Source of the DNA: a virus
Reading direction: 5' to 3' (one strand)
Virus record (IMG/VR): IMGVR_UViG_3300019135_000050
Location: 1 to 52,076 of that record
Length of the DNA stretch: 52,076 bases
A program made the translations under genes and the position numbers. Below are positions 31,428-39,678 of this stretch, piece after piece; the stretch's first letter is position 1; each line of letters opens with the position of its first letter. The notes beneath the pieces are model-generated. The model searched no databases. It saw only the letters and a program-made list of their open reading frames with translations, and was not told where the DNA came from.

Positions 31428-33005
31428 TTAAACCGTCAGCGCCATCTGGCCGATCGGCTGCTTGTATCGTTCGAACGCCGCTGCGTTGCCGGTACCAGTG
31501 CAGTGTTCCGGCAGGTTTGCCCTGACCAAAGCCTCCGCGAACGGCGGTGGCACGGAGTTTCCGCAGCGTGCAACCTGCGCCGATTTCGCGTAAGACTTAC
31601 CGTCCGCATCCCGGTCGATGATGTAGGTGTCGGGGAATCCCTGGGCGGCGAACAGCTCGTGTGGTTCCAGCATCCGCATGCCGATGTCAACGATCTGGTA
31701 CTCACGGCCATGTACCGTTACCAGCCCAAACCGATCTTTGGTGACCACAGTATGTAACGGCTCGTCTAGTGTCTGGCCGACCCCCGTCCCGTAGTACGCC
31801 ATCAGGAACGCCCTAACTTCCCCGAAGTGGTTCCCGCCAGCCGTGATAGTCTGCAGTGGTTCCGGAACCGGCTGCCCAATGTTGGTCCCGCGCATCTTCA
31901 CCAGGTGGCTTGTCACTAGGGCGAACCGGTTGCCGCCCGCTGTTATGGTGTGCGCCGGTTCATCCAGTCGGGATCCCCGGGCCTCCCCCGGTGACGTCTC
32001 TCCGTAGTAACTGGACAGGAACGCCGCGACCAACTGACTTTTACCCATCCCCCCGGCCGTAATCGTTCCGAGAGGCTCATCCGCTCCGTGTCCGGTTGAC
32101 TGTCCGAATTGCCGGGCAATCACCGGTGCGATCAGCAGATGTTCCGCTTTCGTTGTGATCGTGGTCAGTGGCTGATAAATCTGGTATTGCAACCGATCTC
32201 CACCAAAACCGGTCTGACCGATTCGCACAATGAACGGGCGCGGGTTTTCGACCACGAATCTTTGAATTCCCCGGGCGATCCTACGCAGAGTGTTCTCCGC
32301 CAAGGGCTTCTTCCGTTCGAATATCGAGGGGCACGGCAGTGACCAGTCAATTATCTCAGCTGCCGTCCGCCAAGGTTTCAGTTTCCCACTCTTCACCGCG
32401 GCGCTCTCCGGATCCCCGTGAGTCGGCTCCGGCCAGACGATCGGGCGTCCATCACAACGGGCGATCAGAAACAACCGCTTTCGGATGGTCGGGGCCCCGT
32501 AGTCGCACGCGCGCAGCTCCCGCCAATCAACCTGGTACCCTTGCCGGCGCAGCGCATTTACGAAAGTTCGGAACGTTCTCCCCTTTTGCTTCGGATCCGG
32601 GTATCCGTCTTTATCGAGTGGCCCCCAGGTTGTGAACTCCTCGACGTTCTCCAGCATGATCACCCGCGGCCGGACCGTTGCCGCCCACCGGAGTGCCACC
32701 CATGCGAGCCCGCGGATTTTCTTTTCCCGTGGCTTCCCGCCCTTCGCTTTGGAGAAGTGGGTGCAGTCTGGAGACAGCCAGCACAGCCCCACCGGGCGCC
32801 CCCGGGTAACCTCGCGCGGGTCGATGTCCCACACCGATTCACAATAGTGCTCCGTCTCCGGGTGATTGGCCCGGTGCATGGCAATCGCTGCAGGGTCATG
32901 GTTGATCGCGATGTCAACCGATCGTCCCGTTGCCATTTCAATTCCCGTCGATGCCCCGCCTCCGCCGGCGAAGTTGTCGACGATGATTTCTCTTGTAAAG
33001 TGCAT
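31428..33005 (-). CDS. DNA (cytosine-5) methyltransferase
   Basis: 525 residues from ATG 33005 (GGAGGAG eight bases ahead). Motif I DNFAGGGGAST at 10-20 binds S-adenosylmethionine; motif IV LSPDCTHFS has the catalytic Cys81; motif VI MLENVEEF has the conserved Glu119-Asn120-Val121. The late part (about 325-450) has four related blocks of the form DEPLxTITAGG...FLxxYYG, unusual internal repeats in the recognition region. Phage orphan methyltransferases protect the DNA from host restriction. No restriction partner is adjacent. It is separated from the rest of the early operon by two plus-strand genes. Confidence 0.93.
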   Translation of the reverse strand: MHFTREIIVDNFAGGGGASTGIEMATGRSVDIAINHDPAAIAMHRANHPETEHYCESVWDIDPREVTRGRPVGLCWLSPDCTHFSKAKGGKPREKKIRGLAWVALRWAATVRPRVIMLENVEEFTTWGPLDKDGYPDPKQKGRTFRTFVNALRRQGYQVDWRELRACDYGAPTIRKRLFLIARCDGRPIVWPEPTHGDPESAAVKSGKLKPWRTAAEIIDWSLPCPSIFERKKPLAENTLRRIARGIQRFVVENPRPFIVRIGQTGFGGDRLQYQIYQPLTTITTKAEHLLIAPVIARQFGQSTGHGADEPLGTITAGGMGKSQLVAAFLSSYYGETSPGEARGSRLDEPAHTITAGGNRFALVTSHLVKMRGTNIGQPVPEPLQTITAGGNHFGEVRAFLMAYYGTGVGQTLDEPLHTVVTKDRFGLVTVHGREYQIVDIGMRMLEPHELFAAQGFPDTYIIDRDADGKSYAKSAQVARCGNSVPPPFAEALVRANLPEHCTGTGNAAAFERYKQPIGQMALTV

Positions 33006-33115
33006 CCCGTTCTCCTCCCGTGGATACAAACTGCGAGTTGTGTTTATGTCTTTAGTACCGTTCACCCTGGACCAAATAGTATAATTTTTAAAATGACGAT
33101 AGGGGTGACTAATTA

Positions 33116-33301
33116 ATGTTCGGTGAAGAAACCGGTTGGTATATTGTTTCCGGATTAATACTTATCCCAGTTGGGTTTTTCGTTATTGGAATTTCACTTT
33201 TAGTTGCTTCAATTTTCAAAAGATCATGGGTTCATCTTTTTGCTTCACTTATTTTCTTTGCTCTTGCTACCCTCACTTTCTGGAAGGGTTTTAAATTTTA
33301 A
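33116..33301 (+). CDS. Plus-strand 61-aa membrane protein
   Basis: Two TM helices (YIVSGLILIPVGFFVIGISL, HLFASLIFFALATLTFWKG) joined by a basic loop FKRSW. AGGGGTG is ten bases before ATG. A consensus -10 TATAAT stands 36 bases upstream (33080-33085), overlapping a TATACT for the opposite strand. Transcribed against the early operon; not recognised. Confidence 0.65.
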   Translation: MFGEETGWYIVSGLILIPVGFFVIGISLLVASIFKRSWVHLFASLIFFALATLTFWKGFKF

Positions 33302-33409
33302 ATAATTGAGCGTGTGTTCCCACCCTACAGACTGAAATCGTACTCTGACCCCACCTTCTTTTTTTGTCCCAACTCTCCGTGTTAGGTTGACATAAAGGAG
33401 CGTGAGCAT

Positions 33410-33625
33410 ATGAAAAAGTCGTTTTACTACTCGGTACCATGGAGTGAACTCAACTACCTACGCGAGACTTTAGATTCCAGGGAAATTCCGTTTACACTCG
33501 AACAAGTTGCCGGCTTACAACTGACCAATGGCGAAGTCGCTGTCGTCTTCCCCGACTTACATGTCCGTGTTTACCGCCACGTCCGGGAACTGTTTGGTGG
33601 CGATGGCCGTGCCTATCCATGGTAG
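33410..33625 (+). CDS. Plus-strand 71-aa soluble protein
   Basis: MKKSFYYSVPWSELNYLRET, LEQVAGLQLTNGEVAVVFPD and HVRVYRHVRELFGG; a compact alpha/beta pattern. AAAGGAG is well placed before ATG 33410. Its end overlaps the convergent minus-strand gene by 13 bases. Not recognised. With the preceding gene it forms a two-gene plus-strand island in the early region. Confidence 0.6.
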   Translation: MKKSFYYSVPWSELNYLRETLDSREIPFTLEQVAGLQLTNGEVAVVFPDLHVRVYRHVRELFGGDGRAYPW

Positions 33626-33834
33626 CTGCCGGTGTTTCGGTCGAAGTCTCGAATGATCGTGGTCTTGCTAATTCGTTTTCTCAGTACGGGACCGTACTTT
33701 TCAATCAACTGCTGTCTTTCTTCCTCGCTCAGGTGGTAGGTTTTTACGTCACCAGCGGGGCTACCTTTCAGCTTGTTCCGATTCAAGATTCCTTCAGGAC
33801 CAGCAAAATAGTCGTTTGATGTACTCGTACTCAT
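33613..33834 (-). CDS. Small early protein next to RusA
   Basis: 73 residues: HLSEEERQQLIEKYGPVLRK and RISKTTIIRDFDRN form a helical, basic C-terminus after a disordered Ser/Thr start. ATGA overlap with rusA gives coupling. Possibly DNA binding; not recognised. Confidence 0.65.
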   Translation of the reverse strand: MSTSTSNDYFAGPEGILNRNKLKGSPAGDVKTYHLSEEERQQLIEKYGPVLRKRISKTTIIRDFDRNTGSYHG

Positions 33835-34223
33835 GCGGCTCCCTCCCCCAACAGGTAAAACTTGATCTCAACTCGCGGGTTTGCTTTGTCCACCTGGAAG
33901 TCTATGTACCGCGGTAGCAGCCACTGGTCGTTTTCGTAGACGATGCCCTCCAAAGCGTCCCACAAGAGCTTACCGACGTTCTCCACGTCTCGTTTGCGGC
34001 GGGTCGGCCAGTAGATCATCACCTCGGCGACCAGCTTTTCGTCTGTGCTCTTTTGCCACCCCTGCTGGTTGATGGCCGCCTGGGCAAGCATTTGCACGTC
34101 TCTGACCCATTTCTGTCCGTCTCGCGTGGTGATCCGCCGGTTGACTGCCACGTTTCGATACACATGGTTTAGCGTCGGCGGGTTACCGGGGATGATGAGG
34201 CGCAGCTCTTTCACTCTACTCAT
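33831..34223 (-). CDS. rusA: RusA-family Holliday junction resolvase
   Basis: 130 residues. IPGNPPTLNHVYRNVAVNRR, the signature RRKRDVENVGKLLWDALEGI with essential acidic residues, then ENDQWLLPRYIDFQVDKANP. RusA dimers cut four-way junctions, working with RecT/YqaJ recombination and with packaging of branched DNA. Complete length. Confidence 0.92.
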   Translation of the reverse strand: MSRVKELRLIIPGNPPTLNHVYRNVAVNRRITTRDGQKWVRDVQMLAQAAINQQGWQKSTDEKLVAEVMIYWPTRRKRDVENVGKLLWDALEGIVYENDQWLLPRYIDFQVDKANPRVEIKFYLLGEGAA

Positions 34224-34235
34224 GATGCAATCCCC

Positions 34236-34388
34236 TTACGCCGACCGCTTGCCGTTCCGCTGCGCTTCATACCGGTGCCATTCGTCCATCAGTTCGTCAA
34301 TGCTGGCTTTCTCCAACGGCTTACCGCACGCTTCGGTTATTCCGTGCCGCAAAAGCTTGCTCATCAACACTTCCTGCAACAATCTCAT
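34236..34388 (-). CDS. 50-aa basic helical protein
   Basis: MRLLQEVLMSKLLRHGITEA followed by CGKPLEKASIDELMDEWHRY; GGAGGGG precedes ATG 34388. The pattern (helix, GI turn, then LxxxSIDELMDEW) weakly resembles Fur-regulated basic proteins (FbpA-like) in Bacillales phages. Short but clearly a gene by ribosome site and packing between rusA and the antirepressor. Confidence 0.6.
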   Translation of the reverse strand: MRLLQEVLMSKLLRHGITEACGKPLEKASIDELMDEWHRYEAQRNGKRSA

Positions 34389-34406
34389 GTCTCTTCCCCT
34401 CCCGTC

Positions 34407-35189
34407 CTATGCCGGACGCTTTTCATTTTTGAATTTGTTTACGAAGTACATTTGACCCTTGCCTGTAACTTTCGTTGTCTTGGTGACACGCACGCTGCCG
34501 TCCGGGTTGTTGATCGTCCGTGTCTTGATCTCAAACAGTCCCAGATCCATGGATCGCTGGGTCGGCATGTTGTAATACTCGCCTTTGCGTCCAAGATACC
34601 CTTGCTCCCTGAGAAGAGCGAAAAGTCGATTCTGACCGATGTCGATTCCGTTTTGCTTCAGGATTTTTGCCAACTCACCGATCAGGATGCTCGTGTTCGA
34701 CGTCTCCAGAGCCTCAGCAAAGATCACTTTGGGGCGATCCAGTTCAATACGTCTTTCTGCAGCAATCCGCTTGTCCCGCTCTTCTTTGAGCTTGGACACA
34801 ACATCCAGCAGCAGGTCTGGATTGTCGAGCAACTCGTCTTTGGCGTACATACCGTGCTTGCGGATCGACGGAATGACTTCATGGGTGATCCAGCGCTTGA
34901 AGGCTTTCGCTTCCGGCTTCCGACTCTTCATCACCAAGCTGTAGAGACCGGGTTCGTTAACAACCGCCATCTCCTGCGGTCCTCCAGGGGTATTGACAAT
35001 GGCAATCCCCTTTTCGTCTGGATCGAGACCGCTGTCAGGACGATCGGCTCGACCATTGATTGCCAGGCTCACGTTCTCTAATCCAAGTGGCTCGCACACA
35101 TCTTTTGCCACAAACCACGGCTCGCCGTCTTTCACAACAACCCGCACCTGTTTTTCCTGAAAGCTAAAAACGTTCTGGAGTTCTTGCAT
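34407..35189 (-). CDS. BRO-N/ANT-type phage antirepressor
   Basis: 260 residues from ATG 35189 with GAGGAGG about eight bases ahead. Bro-N domain at about 1-105 (EPWFVAKDVCEPLGL, VNEPGLYSLVMKSRKPEAKA, FKRWITHEVIPSIRKHG) and a C-terminal KilAC/ANT domain (ILIGELAKILKQNGIDIGQN, RLFALLREQGYLGRKGEYYN). Such proteins counteract the repressor during induction. It lies in the replication block rather than beside the switch. Confidence 0.92.
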   Translation of the reverse strand: MQELQNVFSFQEKQVRVVVKDGEPWFVAKDVCEPLGLENVSLAINGRADRPDSGLDPDEKGIAIVNTPGGPQEMAVVNEPGLYSLVMKSRKPEAKAFKRWITHEVIPSIRKHGMYAKDELLDNPDLLLDVVSKLKEERDKRIAAERRIELDRPKVIFAEALETSNTSILIGELAKILKQNGIDIGQNRLFALLREQGYLGRKGEYYNMPTQRSMDLGLFEIKTRTINNPDGSVRVTKTTKVTGKGQMYFVNKFKNEKRPA

Positions 35190-35227
35190 AATCGGTTCCT
35201 CCTCTGTCTTCTCTCCACGCAGTCGTT

Positions 35228-36121
35228 TCATCCGCCCGAACTCTTTCGTTCGCGAAGATCACGAAGCATAGCAGCAAGCTCGGGATCGTCCATTACTGTG
35301 CGTGTTTCTTGCGGTTTCGCAGCGTAGACGCCGGCTTTTTCCTTTTCGAGTTGGCGTTGAACAGATGCGGGGAGCTTGTCCATATGAACGACTTTGTCTC
35401 GGCGTCCACCAGTACCTGTTGGACGCGACGCTTCACTCTCCCGAAGCTTTTGAACCGTTAAAATCTTGTCCTCATTCCAGTCGGCAAGAATCCTCAACGC
35501 ATAGGCGACACTTTTTCTCTCAGCCCGCTTTAAGGCTTCCCGGATAAGATCTGGCTCCATGAGCCCGAGATAGGCCTCTAACTCCTCGATATCGCGCACT
35601 CCCCTACACTTGATCTTCAACTCGTTAATCATGGGGAGGAAGTTTTCTCGCGCAGGCGTAGAGAGAGTATTTTCTGTTTCGTTTTGTTTTGTATTGTTTA
35701 GTTTATATAATGCCGCAGAGTTTACCTCACGGTTTGCCGCAAGGTTTACCTCACGAAGTACCTCACGATCTGCCTCAAAATTTGAGGTAAAACTATTGCT
35801 TACCTCAAGGTTTACCTCATTTTTTGAGGTAGGAACTGGAGTGTGGAAAGGAACAATCCTGTACTTACCTGCTTTTTGTTTCCCCTGCGATTTGTATTCA
35901 ATCCGACCCTTTTGGATGAGGAAGAGACGATGCTTGTTTAATGTGTTTTCTGAGACGCCGAGCTTCGCTTGTAATGTTAGATTGGCTACCGTAAACCACT
36001 CCGGCCAATTACTCTTGTTTGCGATTGCCATAAGGTGAAACCACAAAGTTTGTGTAATTGCTTCCAACGGATTTATTTCGAGCCAATCTATAAAAGCGTT
36101 AAGCTCACGTATGTAATTCAA
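35228..36121 (-). CDS. DnaD-like phage replication initiator carrying iterons
   Basis: 297 residues. The N-terminus (about 20-90) is a winged helix as in phage_rep_org_N/DnaD proteins (LGVSENTLNKHRLFLIQKGR). Residues about 100-137 are a linker built of repeated REVN/LEVN units, encoded by the iteron cluster. Residues about 155-225 are the DnaD/DnaB_2-like domain (EAYLGLMEPDLIREALKRAE, YALRILADWNED). It probably binds the repeats in its own gene and recruits the host helicase. It starts with TTG overlapping the TGA of the small upstream gene. Confidence 0.85.
   Translation of the reverse strand: MNYIRELNAFIDWLEINPLEAITQTLWFHLMAIANKSNWPEWFTVANLTLQAKLGVSENTLNKHRLFLIQKGRIEYKSQGKQKAGKYRIVPFHTPVPTSKNEVNLEVSNSFTSNFEADREVLREVNLAANREVNSAALYKLNNTKQNETENTLSTPARENFLPMINELKIKCRGVRDIEELEAYLGLMEPDLIREALKRAERKSVAYALRILADWNEDKILTVQKLRESEASRPTGTGGRRDKVVHMDKLPASVQRQLEKEKAGVYAAKPQETRTVMDDPELAAMLRDLRERKSSGG
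35660..35832. repeat. Iteron cluster and AT-rich stretch: candidate phage replication origin
   Basis: Seven exact copies of TACCTCA lie within 110 bases: five direct (35723, 35747, 35759, 35801, 35813) and two inverted as TGAGGTA (35783, 35825), with two degenerate copies filling the 12-base phase. Immediately beside them (35660-35712) is a T-rich, AT-rich run that could melt. Iterons inside the initiator gene are the classic origin layout (lambda O and many Firmicutes phages). The repeat is visible directly; the origin role is inferred. Confidence 0.7.
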
Positions 36122-36291
36122 CCGTCCTCACCTCGCCTCTCCGCCAAAACTCTGTAATTGTTGATCTTGATTGGCCTCCACTCCGGATAGTACCGCTCCA
36201 TGTAGGCTGCAGCGAAACGTTTCAGTGTTTCGGGATTGCCTATAGTGCGGTACATATCGGGGAGCAGAAACCATTGGGTTCGTTCGCTCAT
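36118..36291 (-). CDS. 57-aa early protein between recT and the initiator
   Basis: MSERTQWFLLPDMYRTIGNP, ETLKRFAAAYMERYYPEWRP then a basic end. Start overlaps the recT stop (ATGA) and its stop overlaps the initiator's TTG, so three genes are coupled. Aromatic-rich helical protein; not recognised, perhaps a recombination or loader accessory. Confidence 0.7.
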   Translation of the reverse strand: MSERTQWFLLPDMYRTIGNPETLKRFAAAYMERYYPEWRPIKINNYRVLAERRGEDG

Positions 36292-37127
36292 TCGAACAGT
36301 GAGCCACTCTCGGTTGGGTCAGCTTCTTTCTTTTCCTCATCCGCAGGAATCGACTCCGCCGCCGAGATATTGATGTCAATCGCATCACTGTAGACGCTGA
36401 CCGGCTCACTGACGAGGTCCTTCCGAACCACTTCATCCTGGGCTGCCTGCTGCTGGATCTCTACACTGATCGGCAGGTACTTCCACATATGACGGATAAC
36501 CGTTTTTTTCGCCATTTCCTCGTAGTCGGTCACCCAAGGTCCGTTCTTGGCGGCTTTCGAGCGAGACCGGCGCTTCTCAATCTCCTCTTTGTCCATCACT
36601 TCGAACTGGTAGCCGCCGTCCTTGAAATGGGCAACAGCGTAGACGTACTTCATTTCACCGCGGCGACCGGTTGCCGGTTTGTGGTTTAGCTTTGGATGCA
36701 AGCCCAGCTCGTAATCAAACTCGTCCGCCTCGTATACGCAGTGAGCGTAGATGCTTTCGATGTTTCCGCTGCGCCGGGCCAGATCGATCATACCTTTGTA
36801 ACCGATGATGAATTGCGCTTCTTTCCCATATGGGATGATATAGCAGTGGCCGATAAGGCCAGGCTCAAGTCCCAGCTGCGCGGCCTGCATGACCGCCCCG
36901 AGTAGAGATGATACATTACATTCCAGTAGCTTCGGTGTAGTACGGATGGTGGTAAGTGCGATCCGTGCCATCCGGTCCGCATTCATGTGGGATGGCAGCG
37001 CCTTTTCGATCTCCGGTGCCATGCGTTTCAGATATGCCGCGATTGTTTGCTCAGGCGACTGCGGCTGTTGGGCCGGTTGATTGGCCCTGTTTGCCAGTTG
37101 ATTCTTTACATCTTGATTGGTTGCCAT
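36288..37127 (-). CDS. recT: RecT single-strand annealing protein
   Basis: 279 residues. LKRMAPEIEKALPSHMNADR, the RecT core IIPYGKEAQFIIGYKGMIDL and RRSGNIESIYAHCVYEADEF, and a proline-free acidic tail that may bind SSB. RecT anneals strands exposed by the YqaJ exonuclease. AGGAG before ATG 37127. Directly downstream of yqaJ, the standard order. Confidence 0.95.
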   Translation of the reverse strand: MATNQDVKNQLANRANQPAQQPQSPEQTIAAYLKRMAPEIEKALPSHMNADRMARIALTTIRTTPKLLECNVSSLLGAVMQAAQLGLEPGLIGHCYIIPYGKEAQFIIGYKGMIDLARRSGNIESIYAHCVYEADEFDYELGLHPKLNHKPATGRRGEMKYVYAVAHFKDGGYQFEVMDKEEIEKRRSRSKAAKNGPWVTDYEEMAKKTVIRHMWKYLPISVEIQQQAAQDEVVRKDLVSEPVSVYSDAIDINISAAESIPADEEKKEADPTESGSLFE

Positions 37128-37142
37128 GTGACTCCTCCCTCC

Positions 37143-38081
37143 TTACACTGCTTTCACGCTAAATCTGCGTGAGAACGATGGTTTCAGGTACTTTTGATAG
37201 ATCTCCGGGTGATCTTTTTGCAGTGCCTTGCTATCGAGACGATTCGTGGTAACGTTCTTCCAAGTGACAACATGGTGACTAGCGGTCCCGGTTTCGTATT
37301 CACCCAGCATGGCTTTCAGGCGGTTCTCCAGCTCCGCGACGCGTTCGCCCGCTGCCTTCTCTTCCTGCTTCGCCAGTTCTAGTTGTTCAAGGAGCATGTC
37401 CGCCTCCAAAGGTAGTTCGGTCTCGCTGTCAGGCTCCCCAATTGGATACATGGTTTTCAGAAGCGTGGTTGAAGCATCTGAACCATCCACCATCGGCGGA
37501 ACTTGCGGCACCACGTGGTTATGCCAGAAGTCGGATTCCAGTTTGATCAGGTACTGGATGATCTCTTCGTCTCGTTCGATACGTTTGTAGACGAACTTAT
37601 TGCCGCCGATCAGTACGGCGATCCACCAAGCCTCATAACCCGTTACCGCCATGTAGTGCTGACACTGAAGCAGGTATGGAGCAGGGATTTCTTGGCCTTC
37701 CCACTCGCCCTTCAAGTATTCGTTGGCTGTTTTGCACTCCAATCCAGCGCGTTCACCTACGATCAAACGGTCAACGTTGGCGAGCATGAACGGAAAATCC
37801 GGGTGCTGCAGGATTGCATTGCGGCGTTTCACCTTCAAGCCTGTCCGGCGCGTAAATTCCTGAGCGACCACGTCTTCCAGGATTGTTCCGAAGTATGCCG
37901 ATTCGCTCTGTAATTCTTCCAGAGGCGCTTGTCCAGTTTTTTCAAGATATACAGCCACCGGTGACTTCCACTTGCTCAGCCCGGCGATTGCAGCGGCGTC
38001 CGAGCCGCCGATCCCCTTACAGCGGAACTGAAGCCAAAGTGCCCGATCCATATCTTTTGTTGAAGCAATGGCAACTGCCAT
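37143..38081 (-). CDS. yqaJ: YqaJ/lambda-exonuclease family nuclease
   Basis: 312 residues. GIGGSDAAAIAGLSKWKSP, then Glu69 in GTILED, Asp104 in ANVDRL and Glu115-x-Lys117 in GLECKT: the PD-(D/E)XK active site. It digests one strand at double-strand ends and hands the other to RecT. The C-terminal coiled part is common in this family. GGAGGGG precedes ATG 38081. Confidence 0.94.
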   Translation of the reverse strand: MAVAIASTKDMDRALWLQFRCKGIGGSDAAAIAGLSKWKSPVAVYLEKTGQAPLEELQSESAYFGTILEDVVAQEFTRRTGLKVKRRNAILQHPDFPFMLANVDRLIVGERAGLECKTANEYLKGEWEGQEIPAPYLLQCQHYMAVTGYEAWWIAVLIGGNKFVYKRIERDEEIIQYLIKLESDFWHNHVVPQVPPMVDGSDASTTLLKTMYPIGEPDSETELPLEADMLLEQLELAKQEEKAAGERVAELENRLKAMLGEYETGTASHHVVTWKNVTTNRLDSKALQKDHPEIYQKYLKPSFSRRFSVKAV

Positions 38082-38162
38082 GTAAACCCCTCCTCTTGTC
38101 TTTTGGAGGCCGATACGCTACGATTGAAGTACGATTCCCAATCGATGCTTATCGACCGAGAC

Positions 38163-38372
38163 TCAGCGTGCCAGCGCTGGGTCTTTTGCTTTTATGGCCG
38201 CCTGGATATCGTCGTAACACCATCCTGTCAGCTGCTTTTCATATTCCTGACCTTCGCGGCATGTTGCGATGATCGTGACACCTTTCCTGTAGGCATCTAT
38301 CGCCTCTTGTGGAGTCCCCATAGGAAAGTAAGTAAAGCAGCGTGTGCCGCAGAAGTTGCAATAAGGCCCCAT
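38163..38372 (-). CDS. 69-aa Cys-containing early protein
   Basis: MGPYCNFCGTRCFTYFPMGT holds a CxxC pair plus a further Cys; then AIDAYRKGVTIIATCREGQE. Possibly a degenerate zinc finger. AAAGGGGGG precedes ATG 38372. Not recognised. Confidence 0.65.
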   Translation of the reverse strand: MGPYCNFCGTRCFTYFPMGTPQEAIDAYRKGVTIIATCREGQEYEKQLTGWCYDDIQAAIKAKDPALAR

Positions 38373-38477
38373 TATATCCCCCCTTTCTACATTGTCACGA
38401 GGCCGCCGCCGGCCCTACCTCTCCGACAGCCGCGCGCCTCCCCGGGCGCTCCCGTTTGGCCTCGTATATGTAGTTGC

Positions 38478-38921
38478 CTACATTACTTCCTTCAATCGCT
38501 TTGATAGGTTGCTGTGGATTAAAGTGATTCTTTCGAGCAGTTCCGGAATCGTGTAATCATGCTTCATTCGATTACACTTCTTATGAGCCCATTTCAGATT
38601 GGATATTGTGGTCATGCCGCCTTTGGTAAGAGGGATGACATGATCAACTTCCGCATGTTCCCACTTTAGTGGCAAACCGCATAGGTAGCACGTATCCGGT
38701 TCGCCAAGTTGACTCTTTATCTGCTCCAGCGTTACGTCGCTTTTTGGATAACGCTTCAAATTGTTCTTCAATTTTTGCCACTTATAACTCTCCGATTTTC
38801 TTTGATAACACCTCTCGCACTTTTTGCACCAGGACTGATACGTATCCCTTTTAGACCTCTTCCTGAACTCACTCAGAGGTTTTTCGACTTCGCATTTAGA
38901 ACACTTCTTGGAACTACTCAC
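38478..38921 (-). CDS. HNH endonuclease
   Basis: 147 residues from GTG 38921, which has AAAGGAGGTG correctly spaced; the ATG 27 bases earlier has none. An N-terminal zinc cluster (CSKCEVEKPL, WCKKCERCYQ), then CYLCGLPLKWEHAEVDHVIP, LTKGGMTTISNLKWAHKKCN. This is the HNH core with DH, N and H/C residues. It could be a homing-type nuclease or a packaging/recombination cofactor; the position upstream of the exonuclease does not decide between these. Confidence 0.88.
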   Translation of the reverse strand: MSSSKKCSKCEVEKPLSEFRKRSKRDTYQSWCKKCERCYQRKSESYKWQKLKNNLKRYPKSDVTLEQIKSQLGEPDTCYLCGLPLKWEHAEVDHVIPLTKGGMTTISNLKWAHKKCNRMKHDYTIPELLERITLIHSNLSKRLKEVM

Positions 38922-39027
38922 ATCCTTCACCTCCTTTTGACCTGTCATCGGTTCCCCGATCCGCTTTCGCGGTCATCAGGCAGGGACGGTCAGCTCCCTG
39001 CGACCGAGGCCGGAGCCCCGGTTTCGA

Positions 39028-39249
39028 CTATCCAATTAACCTCTTTGCTTGATCCCGTACTGCTTCCCGAAACTCCGATCGGCTCATCGTCGCCTGCATA
39101 TCGACCAGATATTCCAAATCCTCGATCACGTCCCGGATTGTCCACTCCAGATCATCGTTGCAAACATCAAAGGCAAGTACCTGCAGGTGACGCTGCTGCA
39201 TGGGTTCCGTCCGTTCGACGTGTTCCGGAAAGTCAGGCAATCGCTGCAT
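39028..39249 (-). CDS. Small early protein
   Basis: 73 residues: VCNDDLEWTIRDVIEDLEYL, VDMQATMSRSEFREAVRDQA. All-helical, acidic then basic. AGGAGG is eight bases before ATG 39249. Overlaps the coiled-coil gene by 17 bases. Not recognised. Confidence 0.65.
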   Translation of the reverse strand: MQRLPDFPEHVERTEPMQQRHLQVLAFDVCNDDLEWTIRDVIEDLEYLVDMQATMSRSEFREAVRDQAKRLIG

Positions 39250-39466
39250 GTCGATTCGCCTCCTGCAGTGCGGTCAACTCTCTGATACGCCATTCGATCT
39301 CATGTGCCAAATCTCGCTTATGCGCATCCAACTCTTCGCGCAGACGTTTCAGTCTGACGTATTCCACATCCACCGCGCGCCACTCGTCGTCCGTCATTCG
39401 GAATTCCCGTTCCAAATTCGCCAGTTCGCGCTGCAGATCAGCAATCTGCGAAGAAAGAGTTTTCAT
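39233..39466 (-). CDS. Coiled-coil early protein
   Basis: 77 residues, one continuous coiled coil (LSSQIADLQRELANLEREFR, LKRLREELDAHKRDLAHEIE). GGAGATG upstream of ATG 39466. Possible structural or regulatory bundle; not recognised. Confidence 0.65.
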   Translation of the reverse strand: MKTLSSQIADLQRELANLEREFRMTDDEWRAVDVEYVRLKRLREELDAHKRDLAHEIEWRIRELTALQEANRHAAIA

Positions 39467-39525
39467 AGACTTGTCATCTCCTCATGTAGCGTGATAAGCT
39501 ACCAGTATCTGATTTTTTGGTTTGA

Positions 39526-39678
39526 TCAGGCCGTCTGTTCACTGCAGGCGGTCGTTTCTTTTTCAGTCATGTGTTCCAGTTCAACCATTTCTCCGAGCGT
39601 GATTACCTTGCGTCCCAACGGACGATCTGCGTCACATACCAACTCGATTACACCAGCTGCTGTTGTCAGATCTTTCAT
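39526..39678 (-). CDS. 50-aa early protein
   Basis: MKDLTTAAGVIELVCDADRP and RKVITLGEMVELEHMTEKET. ATG 39678 overlaps the upstream stop (ATGA) and has AAAGG upstream. Short, soluble, not recognised. Its 3' end overlaps the plus-strand hairpin at 39529-39564. Confidence 0.6.
   Translation of the reverse strand: MKDLTTAAGVIELVCDADRPLGRKVITLGEMVELEHMTEKETTACSEQTA
39529..39564 (+). terminator. Plus-strand terminator opposite the early operon
   Basis: Stem GGCCGTCTG / CAGGCGGTC with a 7-nt loop, then GTTTCTTTTTC on the plus strand. A weak promoter TTGTCA-16-GATAAG (39471-39498) lies 30 bases ahead, so a short antisense RNA is possible. Confidence 0.45.

Noticed and set aside
38373-38477. GC-rich stretch with GAGGCC...GGCCTC arms and an open frame YIYEAKRERPG
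   Set aside because: The frame has no start codon or ribosome site; structure is possible but no function can be supported.
38922-39027. Intergenic hairpin-rich stretch upstream of the HNH gene
   Set aside because: No gene with ribosome site; symmetric elements are short and without a U-run.
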